Source: Chlorocebus sabaeus
Lineage: Eukaryota > Chordata > Mammalia > Primates > Cercopithecidae
NCBI RefSeq assembly: GCF_047675955.1
Contig: NW_027327441.1
Coordinates: 372,001-436,000 of the forward strand
DNA length: 64,000 bases
Direction: 5' to 3'
A program made the position numbers and the translations under genes. The notes under the pieces were generated by a model. The model ran no database searches. It was not told the origin of the DNA and saw nothing but the letters and a program-made list of their open reading frames with translations. This document shows, piece after piece, positions 11,063 through 23,964 of the stretch. Numbering within the stretch: the first letter of the stretch is position 1; every line of letters begins with the position of its first letter.

Positions 11063-11523
11063 CAAACACCACTTTGCCAATTCCACAAGAACAGCCTTAG
11101 CGAAAGGCTTCTTGAAGGGAAAGATGTAACTCTGTGAGATGAATTAACAGAACACAGAGCAGTTTCTCAGAAAGCTTCTTTCCAGTTTTGAACGGAAGAT
11201 ATTTCGTTTTTCACCATAGCCCTCTATGGGCTTCCAAATATCCCTTTGCCAATTCCACAAGAACAGCCTTAGCGAGGGGCTTCTTGAAGGGAAAGATGTA
11301 ACTCTGTGAGATGAATTAACAGAACACAGAGCAGTTTCTCAGAAAGCTTCTTTCCAATTTTGAAAGGAAGATACTTCCTTTTTCCCATAGCGCTCTATGG
11401 GCTTCCAAATATCCCTTTTCCAATTCCACAAGAACAGCCTTAGCGAAAGGCTTCTTGAAGGGAAAGATGTAACTCTGTGAGATGAATTAACAGAACACAG
11501 AGCAGTTTCTCAGAAAGCTTCTT

Positions 11524-11540
11524 TCCCGTTTTGAACGGAA
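11524..11540 (-). other. CENP-B-box-like site, CCCG class (B2)
   Basis: The B2 copy of the 8,946 site, with the same single miss. Confidence 0.6.
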
Positions 11541-13242
11541 GATTTTTCCTATTTCACCATAGCCCTCAATGGGCTTCCAAATATCACTTTGCCAATTCCA
11601 CAAGAACAGCCTTAGCGAAAGGCTTCTTGAAGGGAAAGATGTAACTCTGTGAGATGAATTAACGGAACACAGAGCAGTTTCTCAGAAAGCTTCTTTCCAG
11701 TTTTGAACGGAAGATATTTCCTTTTTCACCTTAGCCCTCTAGGGGCTTCCAAATATCAGTTTGCCAATTCCACAAGAACAGCCTTAGCGAAAGGCTTCTT
11801 GAAGGGAAAGATGTAACTCTGTGAGATGAATTAACAGAACACAGAGCAGTTTCTCAGAAAGCTTCTTTCCAGTATTGAACGGAAGATATTTCCTTTTTCA
11901 CCGTAGCCCTCTATGGCCTTCCAAATATCACTTTGCCAATTCCACAAGAACAGCCTTAGCGAAAGGCTTCTTGAAGGCAAAGATGTAACTCTGTGAGATG
12001 AATTAAAAGAACACAGAGCAGTTTCTCAGAAAGCTTCTTTCCAGTTTTGAACGGAAGATATTTCCTTTTTCACCATAGCCCTCTATGGGCTTCCAAATAT
12101 CCCTTTGCCAATTCCACAAGAACAGCCTTAGCGAAAGTCTTCTTGAAGGGAAAGATGTAACTCTGTGAGATGAATTAACAGAACACAGAGCAGTTTCTCA
12201 GAAAGTTTCTTTCCAGTTTTGAAAGGAAGATACTTCCATTTTCCCATAACCCTCTATGGGCTTCCAAATATCCCTTTTCCAATTCCACAAGAACAGTCTT
12301 AGCGATAGGCTTCTTGAAGGGAAAGATGTAACACTGTGAGATGAATTAACAAAACACAGAGCAGTTTCTCAGAAAGTTTCTTTCCAGTATTGAACGCAAG
12401 ATATTTCCTTTTTCACCGTAGCCCTCCTTGGGCTTCCAAATAACACTTTGCCAATTCCACAAGAACAGCCTTAGCGAAAGGCTTCTTGAAGGGAAAGATG
12501 TAACTCTGTGAGATGAATTAACAGAACACAGAGCAGTTTCTCAGAAAGCTTCTTTCCAGTTTTGAACGGAAGATATTTCTTTTTTCACCATAGCCCTCTA
12601 TGGGTTTCCAAGTATCCCTTTGCCAATTCCACAAGAACAGCCTTAGCGAAAGGCTTCTTGAAGGGAAAGATGTAACTCTGTGAGATGAATTAACAGAACA
12701 CAGAGCAGTTTCTCAGAAAGCTTCTTTCCAGTTTTGAACGGAAGATATTTCCTTTTTCACCGTAGCCCTCAATGGCCTTCCAAAAATCACTTTGCCAATT
12801 CCACAAGAACAGCCTTAGCGAAAGGCTTCTTGAAGGGAAAGATGTAACTCTGTGAGATGAATTAACAGAACACAGAGCAGTTTCTCAGAAAGCTTCTTTC
12901 CAGTTTTGAACGGAAGATACTTCCTTTTTCACCATTGCCCTCTATGGGCTTCCAAATATCCCATTGCCAATTCCACAAGAACAGCCTAATCGAAAGGCTT
13001 CTTGAAGGGAAAGATGTAACTCTGTGAGATGAATTAACAGAACACAGAGCAGTTTCTCAGAAAGCTTCTTTCCAGTTTTGAACGGAAGATATTTCCTTTT
13101 TCACCATATCCCTCTATGGGCTTCCAAATATCCCTTTGCCAACTCCACAAGAACAGCCTTAGCGAAAGGCTTCTTGAAGGGAAAGATGTAACTCTGTGAG
13201 GTGAATTAACAGAACACAGAGCAGAATCTCAAAAAGCTTCTT

Positions 13243-13259
13243 TCCAGTATTGAACGAAA
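13243..13259 (-). other. CENP-B-box-like site, CGAA class (B2 variant)
   Basis: CCAGTATTGAACGAA, one core miss. U2 copy at 32,486-32,502. B1 and B3 have GAACGCAAG here, and B5 has GAACAAAAG, so the near-match is specific to B2/B4. Confidence 0.55.
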
Positions 13260-13420
13260 GATATTTCCTTTTTCACAGTAGCCCTGCATGGACTTCCAAA
13301 TATCTCTTTGCCAATGCCACAAGAACAGCCTTAGCAAAAGGATTCTTGCAGGGAAAGATGTAACTATGTGAGATGAATTAACAGAACACAGAGCAGTTTC
13401 TCAGAAAGCTTCTTTCCAGT

Positions 13421-16400
13421 TATGAACGGAAGGTATTTCCTTTTTGACCATAGCCCTCTATGGGCTTCCAAATATCCCTTTGCCAATTCCACAAGAACAG
13501 CCTTAGCGAAAGGCTTCTTGAAGGGAAAGATGTAACTCTGTGAGATGAATTAACAGAACACAGAGCAGTTTCTCAGAAAGCTTTTTTCCAGTTTTGAACG
13601 GAAGACCTTTACTTTTCCACCATAGCCCTCAATGGGCTTCCAAATATCACTTTGCCAATTCCACAAAAACAGCCTTAGCGAAAGGCTTCTTGAAGGGAAA
13701 GATGTAACTCTGTGGGATGAATTAACGGAACGCAGAGCAGTTTCTCAGAAAGCTTCTTTCCAGTTTTGAACGGAAGATATTTCCTTTTTCACCATAGCCC
13801 TCTATGGGCTTCCAAATATCACTTTGCCAATTCCACAAGAACAGCCTAATCGAAAGGTTTCTTGAAGGGAAAGATGTAACTCTGTGAGATGAATTAACAG
13901 AACACAGAGCAGTTTCTCAGAAAGCTTCTTTCCAGTTTTGAACGGAAGATACTTCCTTTTTCACCATAGCCCTCTATGGGCTTCCAAATATCCCTTTGCC
14001 AATTCCACAAGAACAGACTTAGCGAAAGGCTTCTTGAAGGGAAAGATGTAACTCTGTGAGATGAATTAACAGAACACAGAGCAGTTTCTCAGAAAGCTTC
14101 TTTCCATTATTGAACGGAAGATATTTCCTTTTTCACCGTAGCCTTCTATGGCCTTCCAAATATCACTTTGCCAATTCCACAAGAACAGCCTTAGCGAAAG
14201 GCTTCTTGAAGGCAAAGATGTAACTCTGTGAGATGAATTAACAGAACACAGAGCAGTTTCTCAGAAAGCTTCTTTCCAGTTTTGAACGGAAGGTATTTCG
14301 TTTTTCACCATAGCCCTCTATGGGCTTCCAAATATCCCTTTGCCAATTCCACATTAACAGACTTAGCGAAAGACTTCTTGAAGGGAAAGATGTAACACTG
14401 TGAGATGAATTAACAGAACACAGAGCAGTTTCTCAGAAAGCTTCTTTCCAGTTTGGAACGAAAGATATTTCCTTTTTCACCATAGCCCTTAATGGGCTTC
14501 CAAATATCCCTTTGCCAATTCCACAAGAACGACCTTAGCGAAAGGCTTCTTGAAGGGAAAGATGTAACTCTGTGAGATGAATTAAAAGAACACAGAGCAG
14601 TTTCTCAGAAAGCTTCTTTCCAGTATTGAACCGAAGATATTTCCTTTTTCACCGTAGCCCTCTATGGGCTTCCAAAGATCACTTTGCCCATTCCAAAAGA
14701 ACAGCCTTAGCGAATGTCTTCTTGAAGGGAAAGATGTAACTCTGTGAGATGAATTAACAGAACACAGAGCAGTTTCTCAGAAAGTTTCTTTCCAGTTTTG
14801 AAAGGAAGATACTTCCATTTTCCCATAGCCCTCTATGGGGTTCCAAATATCCCTTTTCCAATTCCACAAGAACAGCCTTAGCGAAAGGCTTCTTGAAGGG
14901 AAAGATGTAACACTGTGAGATGAATTAACAAAACACAGAGCAGTTTCTCAGAAAGTTTCTTTCCAGTATTGAACGCAAGATATTTCCTTTTTCACCGTAG
15001 CCCTCCTTGGGCTTCCAAATACCACTTTGCCAATTCCACAAGAACAGCCTTAGCGAAAGGCTTCTTGAAGGGAAAGATGTAACTCTGTGAGATGAATTAA
15101 TAGAACACGGAGCAGTTTCTCAGAAAGCTTCTTTCCAGTTTTGAACGGAAGATATTTCCTTTTTCACCATAGCCCTCTATGGGCTTCCAAGTATCCCTTT
15201 GCCAATTCCACAAGAACAGCCTTAGCGAAAGGCTTCTTGAAGGGAAAGATGTAACTCTGTGAGATGAATTAACAGAACACGGAGCAGTTTCTCAGAAAGC
15301 TTCTTTCCAGTTTTGAACGGAAGATATTTCCTTTTTCACCATAGCCCTCAATGGGCTTCCAAATATCACTTTGCCAATTCCACAAGAACAGCCTTAGCGA
15401 AAGGCTTCTTGAAGGGAAAGATGTAACTCTGCGATATGAATTAACGGAACACAGAGCAGTTTCTCAGAAAGCTTCTTTCCAGTTTTGAACGGAAGATATT
15501 TTCTTTTTCCCCATAGCCCTCTATGGGCTTCCAAATATCACTTTGCCAATTCCACAAGAACAGCCTTAGCGAAAGGCTTCTTGAAGGGAAAGATGTAACT
15601 CTGTGAGATGAATTAACAGAACACAGAGCAGTTTCTCAGAAAGCTTCTTTCCAGTTTTGAACGGAAGATATTTCGTTTTTCACCATAGCCCTCTATGGGT
15701 TTCCAAATATCCCTTTGCCAATTCCACAAGAACTGCCTTAGCGAAAGGCTTCTTGAAGGGAAAGATGTAACTCTGTGAGATGAATTAACAGAACACAGAG
15801 CAGTTTCTCAGAAAGCTTCTTTCCAGTTTTGAACGGAAGGTATTTCGTTTTTCACCATAGCCCTCTATGGGCTTCCAAATATCCCTTTGCCAATTCCACA
15901 AGAACAGCCTTAGCGAAAGGGTTCTTGAAGGGAAAGATGTAACTCTGTGAGATGAATTAACAGAACACAGAGCAGTTTCTCAGAAAGCTTCTTTCCAGTT
16001 TTGAAAGGAAGATACTTCCTTTTTCCCATAGCGCTATATGGGCTTCCAAAAATCACTTTGCCAACTCCACAAGAACAGCCTTAGCGAAAGGCTTCTTGAA
16101 GGGAATGGTGTAACTCTGTGAGATGAATTAACAGAACACAGAGCAGTTTCTCAGAAAGCTTCTTTCCAGTTTTGAACGGAAGATACTTCCTTTTTCACCA
16201 TTGCCCTCTATGGGCTTCCAAATATCGCATTGCCAATTCCACAAGAACAGCCTAATCGAAAGGCTTCTTGAAGGGAAAGATGTAACTCTGTGAGATGAAT
16301 TAACAGAACACAGAGCAGTTTCTCAGAAAGCTTCTTTCCAGTTTTGAACGGAAGAAATTTCCTTTTTCACCATAGCCCTCTATGGGCTTCCAAATATCAC

Positions 16401-17780
16401 TTTGCCAACTCCACAAGAACAGCCTTAGCGAAAGGCTTCTTGAAGGGAAAGATGTAACTCTGTGAGGTGAATTAACAGAACACAGAGCAGAATCTCAAAA
16501 AGCTTCTTTCCAGTATTGAACGCGAGATATTTCCTTTTTCACAGTAGCCCTGCATGGACTTCCAAATATCTCTTTGCCAATGCCACAAGAACAGCCTTAG
16601 CAAAAGGATTCTTGCAGGGAAAGATGTAACTAAGTGAGATGAATTAACAGAACACAGAGCAGTTTCTCAGAAAGCTTCTTTCCAGTTTTGAACGGAAGAT
16701 ACTTCCTTTTTCACCATAGCCCTCTATGGGCTTCCAAATATCCCTTTGCCAATTCCACAAGAACAGCCTTAGCGAAAGGCTTCTTGAAGGGAAAGATGTA
16801 ACTCTGTGAGATGAATTAACAGAACTCAGAGCAGTTTCTCAGAAAGCTTCTTTCCAGTTTTGAACGGAAGATATTTCGTTCTTCACCATAGCCCTCTATG
16901 GGCTTCCAAAGATCACTTTGCCAATTCAACAAGAACAGCCTTAGCGAAAGGCTTCTTGAAGGGAAAGATGTAACTCTGTGAGATGAATTAATAAAACACG
17001 GAGCAGTTTCTCAGAAAGCTTCTTTCCAGTTTTGAACGGAAGATATTTCCTTTTTCACCTTAGCCCTCTAGGGGCTTCCAAATATCACTTTGCCAATTCC
17101 ACAAGAGCAGCCTTAGCGAAAGGCTTCTTGAAGGGAAAGATGTAACTCTGTGAGATGAATTAACAGAACACAGAGCAGTTTCTCAGAAAGCTTCTTTCCA
17201 GTATTGAACGGAAGATATTTCCTTTTTCACCGTAGCCCTCTATGGCCTTCCAAATATCACTTTGCCAATTCCACAAGAACAGCCTAATCGAAAGGCTTCT
17301 TGAAGGGAAAGATGTAACTCTGTGAGGTGAATTAACAGAACACAGAGCAGTTTCTCATAAAGCTTCTTTCCAGTTTTGAACGGAAGATACTTCCTTTTTC
17401 ACCATAGCCCTCTATGGGCTTCCAAATATCCCTTTGCCAATTCCACAAGAACAGCCTTAGCGAAAGGCTTCTTGAAGGGAAAGATGTAACTCTGTGAGAT
17501 GAATTAACAGAACACAGAGCAGTTTCTCAGAAAGCTTCTTTCCAGTTTTGAACGGAAGATATTTTGTTCTTCACCATAGCCCTCTATGGGCTTCCAAAGA
17601 TCACTTTGCCAATTCCACAAGAACAGCCTTAGCGAAAGGCTTCTAGAAGGGAAAGATGTAACTCTGTGAGATGAATTAACAGAACACAGAGCAGTTTCTC
17701 AGAAAGCTTCTTTCATGTATTGAACGCAAGATATTTCCTTTTTCACAGTAGCCCTCCATGTACTTCCAAATATCCCTTTG
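13421..17780 (-). repeat. Block C1
   Basis: About 25 monomers with their own marker order: GTTATGAACGGAAGG (13,421), GAAGACCTTTACTTTTCC (about 13,602), AACGCAGAG (about 13,728), GACTTAGCG, GTTTGGAACGAAAG (about 14,451), GAATGTC, AAGTATCCC, CTGCGATATG, GCGCTATATGG (about 16,031), GGGAATGGTG (about 16,093), AACGCGAG, AGGATTCTTG (16,605), CTCTAGGGGC, TTTTGTTCTTC (about 17,563). It repeats as C2 in U2 and, with gaps, as C3 at 56,720-59,290. Its last 600 bases resemble the end of A2 (offset 9,625 bp). Confidence 0.8.
14447..14463 (-). other. CENP-B-box-like site, CGAA class (C variant)
   Basis: CCAGTTTGGAACGAA, one core miss. Copies at 33,690-33,706 and 57,917-57,933. Confidence 0.55.
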
Positions 17781-20700
17781 CCAATTCCACAAGAACGGCC
17801 TTAGCCAAAGGCTTCTTGAAGGGAAAGATGTAACTCTGTGAGATGAATTAACAGCACACAGAGAAGTTTCTCAGAAAGCTTCTTTCCAGTTTTGAAAGGA
17901 AGATACTTCCTTTTTCCCATAGCCCTCTATGGGCCTCCAAATACCCCTTTTCCAATTCCACAAGAACAGCCTTAGCGAAAGGTTTCTTGAAGGGAAAGAT
18001 GTAACACTGTGAGATGAATTAACAAAACACAGAGTAGTTTCTCAGAAAGCTTCTTTCCAGTATTGAACGCAAGATATTTCCTTTTTCACCGTAGCCCTCC
18101 TTGGGCTTCCAAACACCACTTTGCCAATTCCACAAGAACAGCCTTAGCGAAAGGCTTCTTGAAGGGAAAGATGTAACTCTGTGAGATGAATTAACAGAAC
18201 ACAGAGCAGTTTCTCAGAAAGCTTCTTTCCAGTTTTGAACGGAAGATATTTCGTTTTTCACCATAGCCCTCTATGGGCTTCCAAATATCCCTTTGCCAAT
18301 TCCACAAGAACAGCCTTAGCGAGGGGCTTCTTGAAGGGAAAGATGTAACTCTGTGAGATGAATTAACAGAACACAGAGCAGTTTCTCAGAAAGCTTCTTT
18401 CCAATTTTGAAAGGAAGATACTTCCTTTTTCCCATAGAGCTCTATGGGCTTCCAAATATCCCTTTTCCAATTCCACAAGAACAGCCTTAGCGAAAGGCTT
18501 CTTGAAGGGAAAGATGTAACTCTGTGACATGAATTAACAGAACACAGAGCAGTTTCTCAGAAAGCTTCTTTCCAGTTTTGAACGGAAGATATTTCCTTTT
18601 TCACCATAGCCCTCTATGGGCTTCCAAATATCCCTTTGCCAATTCCACAAGAACAGCCTTAGAGAAAGGCTTCTTGAAGGGAAAGATGTAACTCTGTGAG
18701 ATGAATTAACAGAACACAGAGCAGTTTCTCAGAAAGCTTCTTTCCAGTTTTGAACGGAAGATTTTCCTTTTTCACCATAGCCCTCTATGGGCTTCCAAAT
18801 ATCCCTTTGCCAATTCCACAAGAACAGCCTTAGCGAAAGGCTTCTTGAAGGGAAAGATGTAACTCTGTGAGATGAATTAACAGAACACAGAGCAGTTTCT
18901 CAGAAAGCTTCTTTCCAGTTTTGAAAGGAAGATACTTCCTTTTTCCCATAGCGCTCTATGGGCTTCCAAATATCCCTTTTCCAATTCCTCAAGAACAGCC
19001 TTAGCGAAAGGCTTCTTGAAGGGAAAGATGTAACTCTGTGAGATGAATTAACAGAACACAGAGCAGTTTCTCAGAAAGCTTCTTTCCAGTTTTGAACGAA
19101 AGATATTTCCTTTTTCACCATAGCCCTTAATGGGCTTCCAAATATCCCTTTGCCAATTCCACAAGAACAGCCTTAGCGAAAGGCTTCTTGAAGGGAAAGA
19201 TGTAACTCTGTGAGATGAATTAACAGAACACAGAGCAGTTTCTCAGAAAGCTTCTTTCCAGTATTGAACCGAAGATATTTCCTTTTTCACCGTAGCCCTC
19301 TATGGGCTTCCAAAGATCACTTTGCCCATTCTACAAGAACAGCCTTAGCGAATGTCTTCTTGAAGGGAAAGATGTAACTCTGTGAGATGAATTAACAGAA
19401 CGCAGAGCAGTTTCTCAGAAAGTTTCTTTCCAGTTTTGAAAGGAAGATACTTCCATTTTCCCATAGCCCTCTATGGGATTCCAAATATCCCTTTTCCAAT
19501 TCCACAAGAACAGCCTTAGCGAAAGGCTTCTTGAAGGGAAAGATGTAACTCTGTGAGATGAATTAACAAAACACAGAGCAGTTTCTCAGAAAGTTTCTTT
19601 CCAGTATTGAACGCAAGATATTTCCTTTTTCACCGTAGCCCTCCTTGGGCTTCCAAACACCACTTTGCCAATTCCACAAGAACAGCCTTAGCAAAAGGCT
19701 TCTTGAAGGGAAAGATGTAACTCTGTGAGATGAATTAACAGAACACAGAGCAGTTTCTCAGAAAGCTTCTTTCCAGTTTTGAACGGAAGATATTTCCTTT
19801 TTCACCATAGCCCTCTATGGGCTTCCAAATATCACTTTGTCAATTCCACAAGAACAGCCTTAGCGAAAGGCTTTTGAAGGGAAAGATGTAACTCTGTGAG
19901 ATGAATTAATAGAACACGGAGCAGATTCTCAGAAAGCTTCTTTCCAGTTTTGAACGGAAGATATTTCCTTTTTCACCATAGCCCTCAATGGGCTTCCAAA
20001 TATCACTTTTCCAATTCCACAAGAACAGCCTTAGCGAAAGGCTTCTTGAAGGGAAAGATGTAACTCTGCGAGATGAATTAACAGAACACAGAGCAGTTTC
20101 TCAGAAAGCTTCTTTCCAGTTTTGAACGGAAGATATTTCCTTTTTCCCCATAGCCCTCTATGGGCTTCCAAATATCACTTTGCCAATTCCACAAGAACAG
20201 CCTTAGCGAAAGGCTTCTTGAAGGGAAAGATGTAACTCTGTGAGATGAATTAACAGAACACAGAGCAGTTTCTCAGAAAGCTTCTTTCCAGTTCTGAACG
20301 GAAGATATTTCGTTTTTCACCATAGCCCTCTATGGGTTTCCAAATATCCCTTTGCCAATTCCACAAGAACTGCCTTAGCGAAAGGCTTCTTGAAGGGAAA
20401 GATGTAGCTCTGTGAGATGAATTAACAGAACACAGAGCAGTTTCTCAGAAAGCTTCTTTCCAGTTTTGAACGGAAGGTATTTCGTTTTTCACCATAGCCC
20501 TCTATGGGCTTCCAAATATCCCTTTGCCAATTCCACAAGAACAGCCTTAGCGAAAGGGTTCTTGAAGGGAAAGATGTAACTCGGTGAGATGAATTAACAG
20601 AACACAGAGCAGTTTCTCAGAAAGCTTCTTTCCAGTTTTGAAAGGAAGATACTTCCTTTTTCCCATAGCGCTCTATGGGCTTCCAAATATCACTTTGCCA

Positions 20701-21626
20701 ACACCACAAGAACAGCCTTAGCGAAAGGCTTCTTGAAGGGAAAGATGTAACTCTGTGAGATGAATTAACGGATCACAGAGCAGTTTCTCAGAAAGCTACT
20801 TTCCAGTTTTGAACGGAAGATATTTCCTTTTTCACCATAGCCCTCTTTGGGCTTCCAAATACCACTTTGCCAATTCCACAAGAACCGCCTTAGCGAAAGG
20901 CTTCTTGAAGGGAAAGATGTAACTCTGTGAGATGAATTAACAGAACACAGAGCAGTTTCTCAGAAAGCTTCTTTCCAGTTTTCAACGGAAGATATTTCCT
21001 TTTACAACATAGCCATCTATGAGCTTCCAAATATCACCTTGCCAATTCCACAAGAACAGTGTTAGCGAAAGGCTTCTTGAAGGGAAAGATGTAACTCTGT
21101 GAGATGAATTAACAGAACACAGAGCAGTTTCTCAGAAAGCTTCTTTCCAGTTTTGAACGGAAGATACTTCCTTTTTCACCATAGCCCTCTATGGGCTTCC
21201 AAATATCCCTTTGCCAATTCCACAAGAACAGCCTTAGCGAAAGGCTTCTTGAAGGGAAAGATGTAACTCTGTGAGATGAATTATCGGAACACAGAGCAGT
21301 TTCTCAGAAAGCTTCTTTCCAGTTTTGAACGGAAGATATTTCCTTTTTCACCATAGCCCTCTATGGGCTTCCAAATATCCCTTTGCCAATTCCACAAGAA
21401 CAGCCTTAGCGAAAGGCTTCTTGAAGGGAAAGATGTAACTCTGTGATATGAATTAACAGAACACAGAGCAGTTTCTCAGAAAGCTTCTTTCCAGTATTGT
21501 ACGCAAGATATTTCCTTTTTCAGCGTAGCCCTCCATGGGCTTCCAAAGACCACTTTGCCAATTCCACAAGAACAGCCTTAGCGAAAGGCTTCTTGAAGGG
21601 AAAGATGTAACTCTGTGAGATGAATT
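17781..21626 (-). repeat. Block X1
   Basis: About 22 monomers, repeated as X2 at offset 6,184 bp and in U2 as X3 and X4. Markers: GGCCTTAGCCAAAGG (about 17,807), GCACACAGAGAAG, CCTCCAAATACCCC, GCGAGGGG (18,319), TGTGACATG, short GAAGATTTTCC (18,761), GAACGAAAG, TTTGTC, GATGTAGCTC, GGATCAC, GCTACTTTCC, ACAACATAGCCATC (about 21,004), TTGTACGC (about 21,498). Only four differences from X2 were noticed (18,438; 19,249; 19,567; 21,181). Confidence 0.88.
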
Positions 21627-23964
21627 CACAGAACACAGAGCAGGTTCTCAGAAAGCTTTTTCCAGCTTTCAACGGAAGATATTTCCTTTTTCAACATAGC
21701 CCTCTATGGGCTTCCAAATATCACTTTGCCAATTCCACAAGAACAGCCTTAGCGAAAGGCCTCTTGAAGGGAAAGATGTAACTCAGTGAGATGAATTAAC
21801 AGAACACAGAGCAGTTTCTCAGAAAGGTTCTTTCAAGATTTGAACGGAAGATATTTCCTTTTTCACCGTAGCCCTCTATGGGCTTCCAAATATCCCTTTG
21901 CCAATTCCACAAGAACAGCCTTAGCGAAAGGTTTCTTGAAGGGAAAGATGTAACTCTGTGAGATGAATTAACAGAACACAGAGCAGTTTCACAGAAAGCT
22001 TCTTTCCAGTTTTGAACGGAAGATATTTCCTTTTTCACCATAGCCCTCTACGGGCTTCCAAATATCCCTTTGCCAATTCCACAAGAACAGCCTTAGCGAA
22101 AGGCTTCTTGAAGGGAAAGATGTAACTCTGTGATATGAATTAACAGAACACAGAGCAGTTTCTCAGAAAGCTTCTTTCCAGTTTTGAACGGAAGAAATTT
22201 CCTTTTTCACCATAGCCCTCTAAGGGCTTCCAAATATCCCATTGCCAATTCCACAAGAACATCCTTAGTGAACGGCTTCTTGAAGGGAAAGATGTAACTC
22301 TGTGAGATGAATTAACAGAACACAGAGCAGTTTCTCAGAAAGCTTCTTTCCAGTTTTGAACGGAAGATATTTTCTTTTTCACCATAGCCCTCTATGGGCT
22401 TCCAAATATCACTTTGCCAATTCCACAAGAACAGCCTTAGCGAAAGGCTTCTTGAAGGGAAAGATGTAACTCTGTGAGATGAATTAACAGAACACAGAGC
22501 AGTTTCTCAGAAAGCCTCTTTCCAGTTTTGAACGGAAGATACTTCCTTTTTCACCTTTGCCCTCTATGGGCTTCCAAATAACACATTGCCAATTCAACAA
22601 GAACAGCCTAATCGAAAGGCTTCTTGAAGGGAAAGATGTAACTCTGTGAGATAAATTAACAGAACACAGAGCAGTTTCTCAGAAAGCTTCTTTCCAGTTT
22701 TGAACGGAAGATACTTCCTTTTTCACCATAGCCCTCTATGGGCTTCAAAAAATCACTTTGCGAATTCCACAGGGACAGCCTTAGCGAAAGGCTTCTTGAA
22801 GGGAAAGATGTAACTCTGTGAGGTGAATTAACAGAACACAGAGCAGTATCTCAAAAAGCTTCTTTCCACTATTGAACGCAAGATATTTCCTTTTTCACAG
22901 TAGCCCTCCATGGACTTCCAAATATCTCTTTGCCAATTCCACAAGAACAGCCTTAGCAAAAGGATTCTTGAAGGGAAAGATGTAACTCTGTGAGATGAAT
23001 TAACAGAACACAGAGCAGTTTCTCAGAAAGCTTCTTTCCAGTTTTGAACGGAAGATATTTCGTGTTTCAACATAGCCCTCTATGGGCTTCCAAATATCAC
23101 TTTGCCAACTCCACAAGAACAGCGTTAGCGAAAGGCTTCTTGAAGGGAAAGATGTAACTCTGTGGGATGAATTAACGGAACACAGAGCAGTTTCTCAGAA
23201 AGCTTCTTTCCAGTTTTGAACGGAAGATATTTCCTTTTTCACCATAGCCCTCTATGGGCGTCCAAATATCACTTGGCAAATTCCACAAGAACAGCCTAAT
23301 CGAAAGGCTTCTTGAAGGGAAAGATGTAACTCTGTGAGATGAATTAACAGAACACAGAGCAGTTTCTCAGAAAGCTTCTTTCCAGTTTTGAACGGAAGAT
23401 ACTTCCTTTTTCACCATTGCCCTCTTTGGGCTTCCAAATATCCCTTTGCGAATTCCACTAGAACAGCCTTAGCGTAAGGCTTCTTGAAGGGAAAGATGTA
23501 ACCCCGTGAGATGAATTAACAGAACACAGAGAAGTTTCTCAGAAAGATTCTTTCCAGTTTTGAACGGAAGATACTTCCTTTTTCACCATAGCCCTCTATG
23601 GGCTTCCAAATATCCCTTTGCCAATTCCACAAGAACAGCCTTAGCGAAAGGCTTCTTGAAGGGAAAGATGTAACTCTGTGAGATGATTTAACAGAACACA
23701 GAGCAGTTTCTCAGAAAGATTCTTTCCAGTTTTCAACGGAAGATATTTCCTTTTTCACCATAGCCCTCTATGGGCTTCCAAAGATCACTTTGCCAATTAC
23801 ACAAGAACAGACTTAGCGAAAGGCTTCTTGAAGGGAAAGATGTAACTCTGTGAGATGAATTAACAGAACACAGAGCAGTTTCTCAGAAAGCTTCTTTCAA
23901 GTATTGAACGCAAGATATTTCCTTTTTCACAGTAGCCCTCTATGGACTTCCAAATATCCCTTTG
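21627..23964 (-). repeat. Block Y1
   Basis: About 13.6 monomers beginning with the AATTCACAG variant (C at 21,627) and a 1-bp-short monomer (GCTTTTTCCAGC, about 21,656). Markers: GGTTCTTTCAAG (about 21,825), TTTCACAG, CTACGGGC, GAAATTTCC (22,194), AACATCC, AACACATTGCC, GAGATAAATTAAC, CACAGGGACAGCC, TTTCGTGTTTCAAC, GGGCGTCC, CACTAGAAC, ACCCCGTG (about 23,501). It recurs as Y2 and Y3. Confidence 0.85.

Larger units (their letters stand above)
11063..13420 (-). repeat. Block B2: second B copy
   Basis: Follows B1 marker for marker (GCGAGGGG 11,272; CCCG variant 11,525; AGGATTCTTG 13,339) with few substitutions, for example CAGTTTGCC at about 11,757 where B1 has CACTTTGCC. It ends about one monomer early: the TTTCGTGTTTCACC monomer is absent, and GTTATGAACGG follows directly with GGTATTTCC, beginning block C1. 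Confidence 0.85.
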
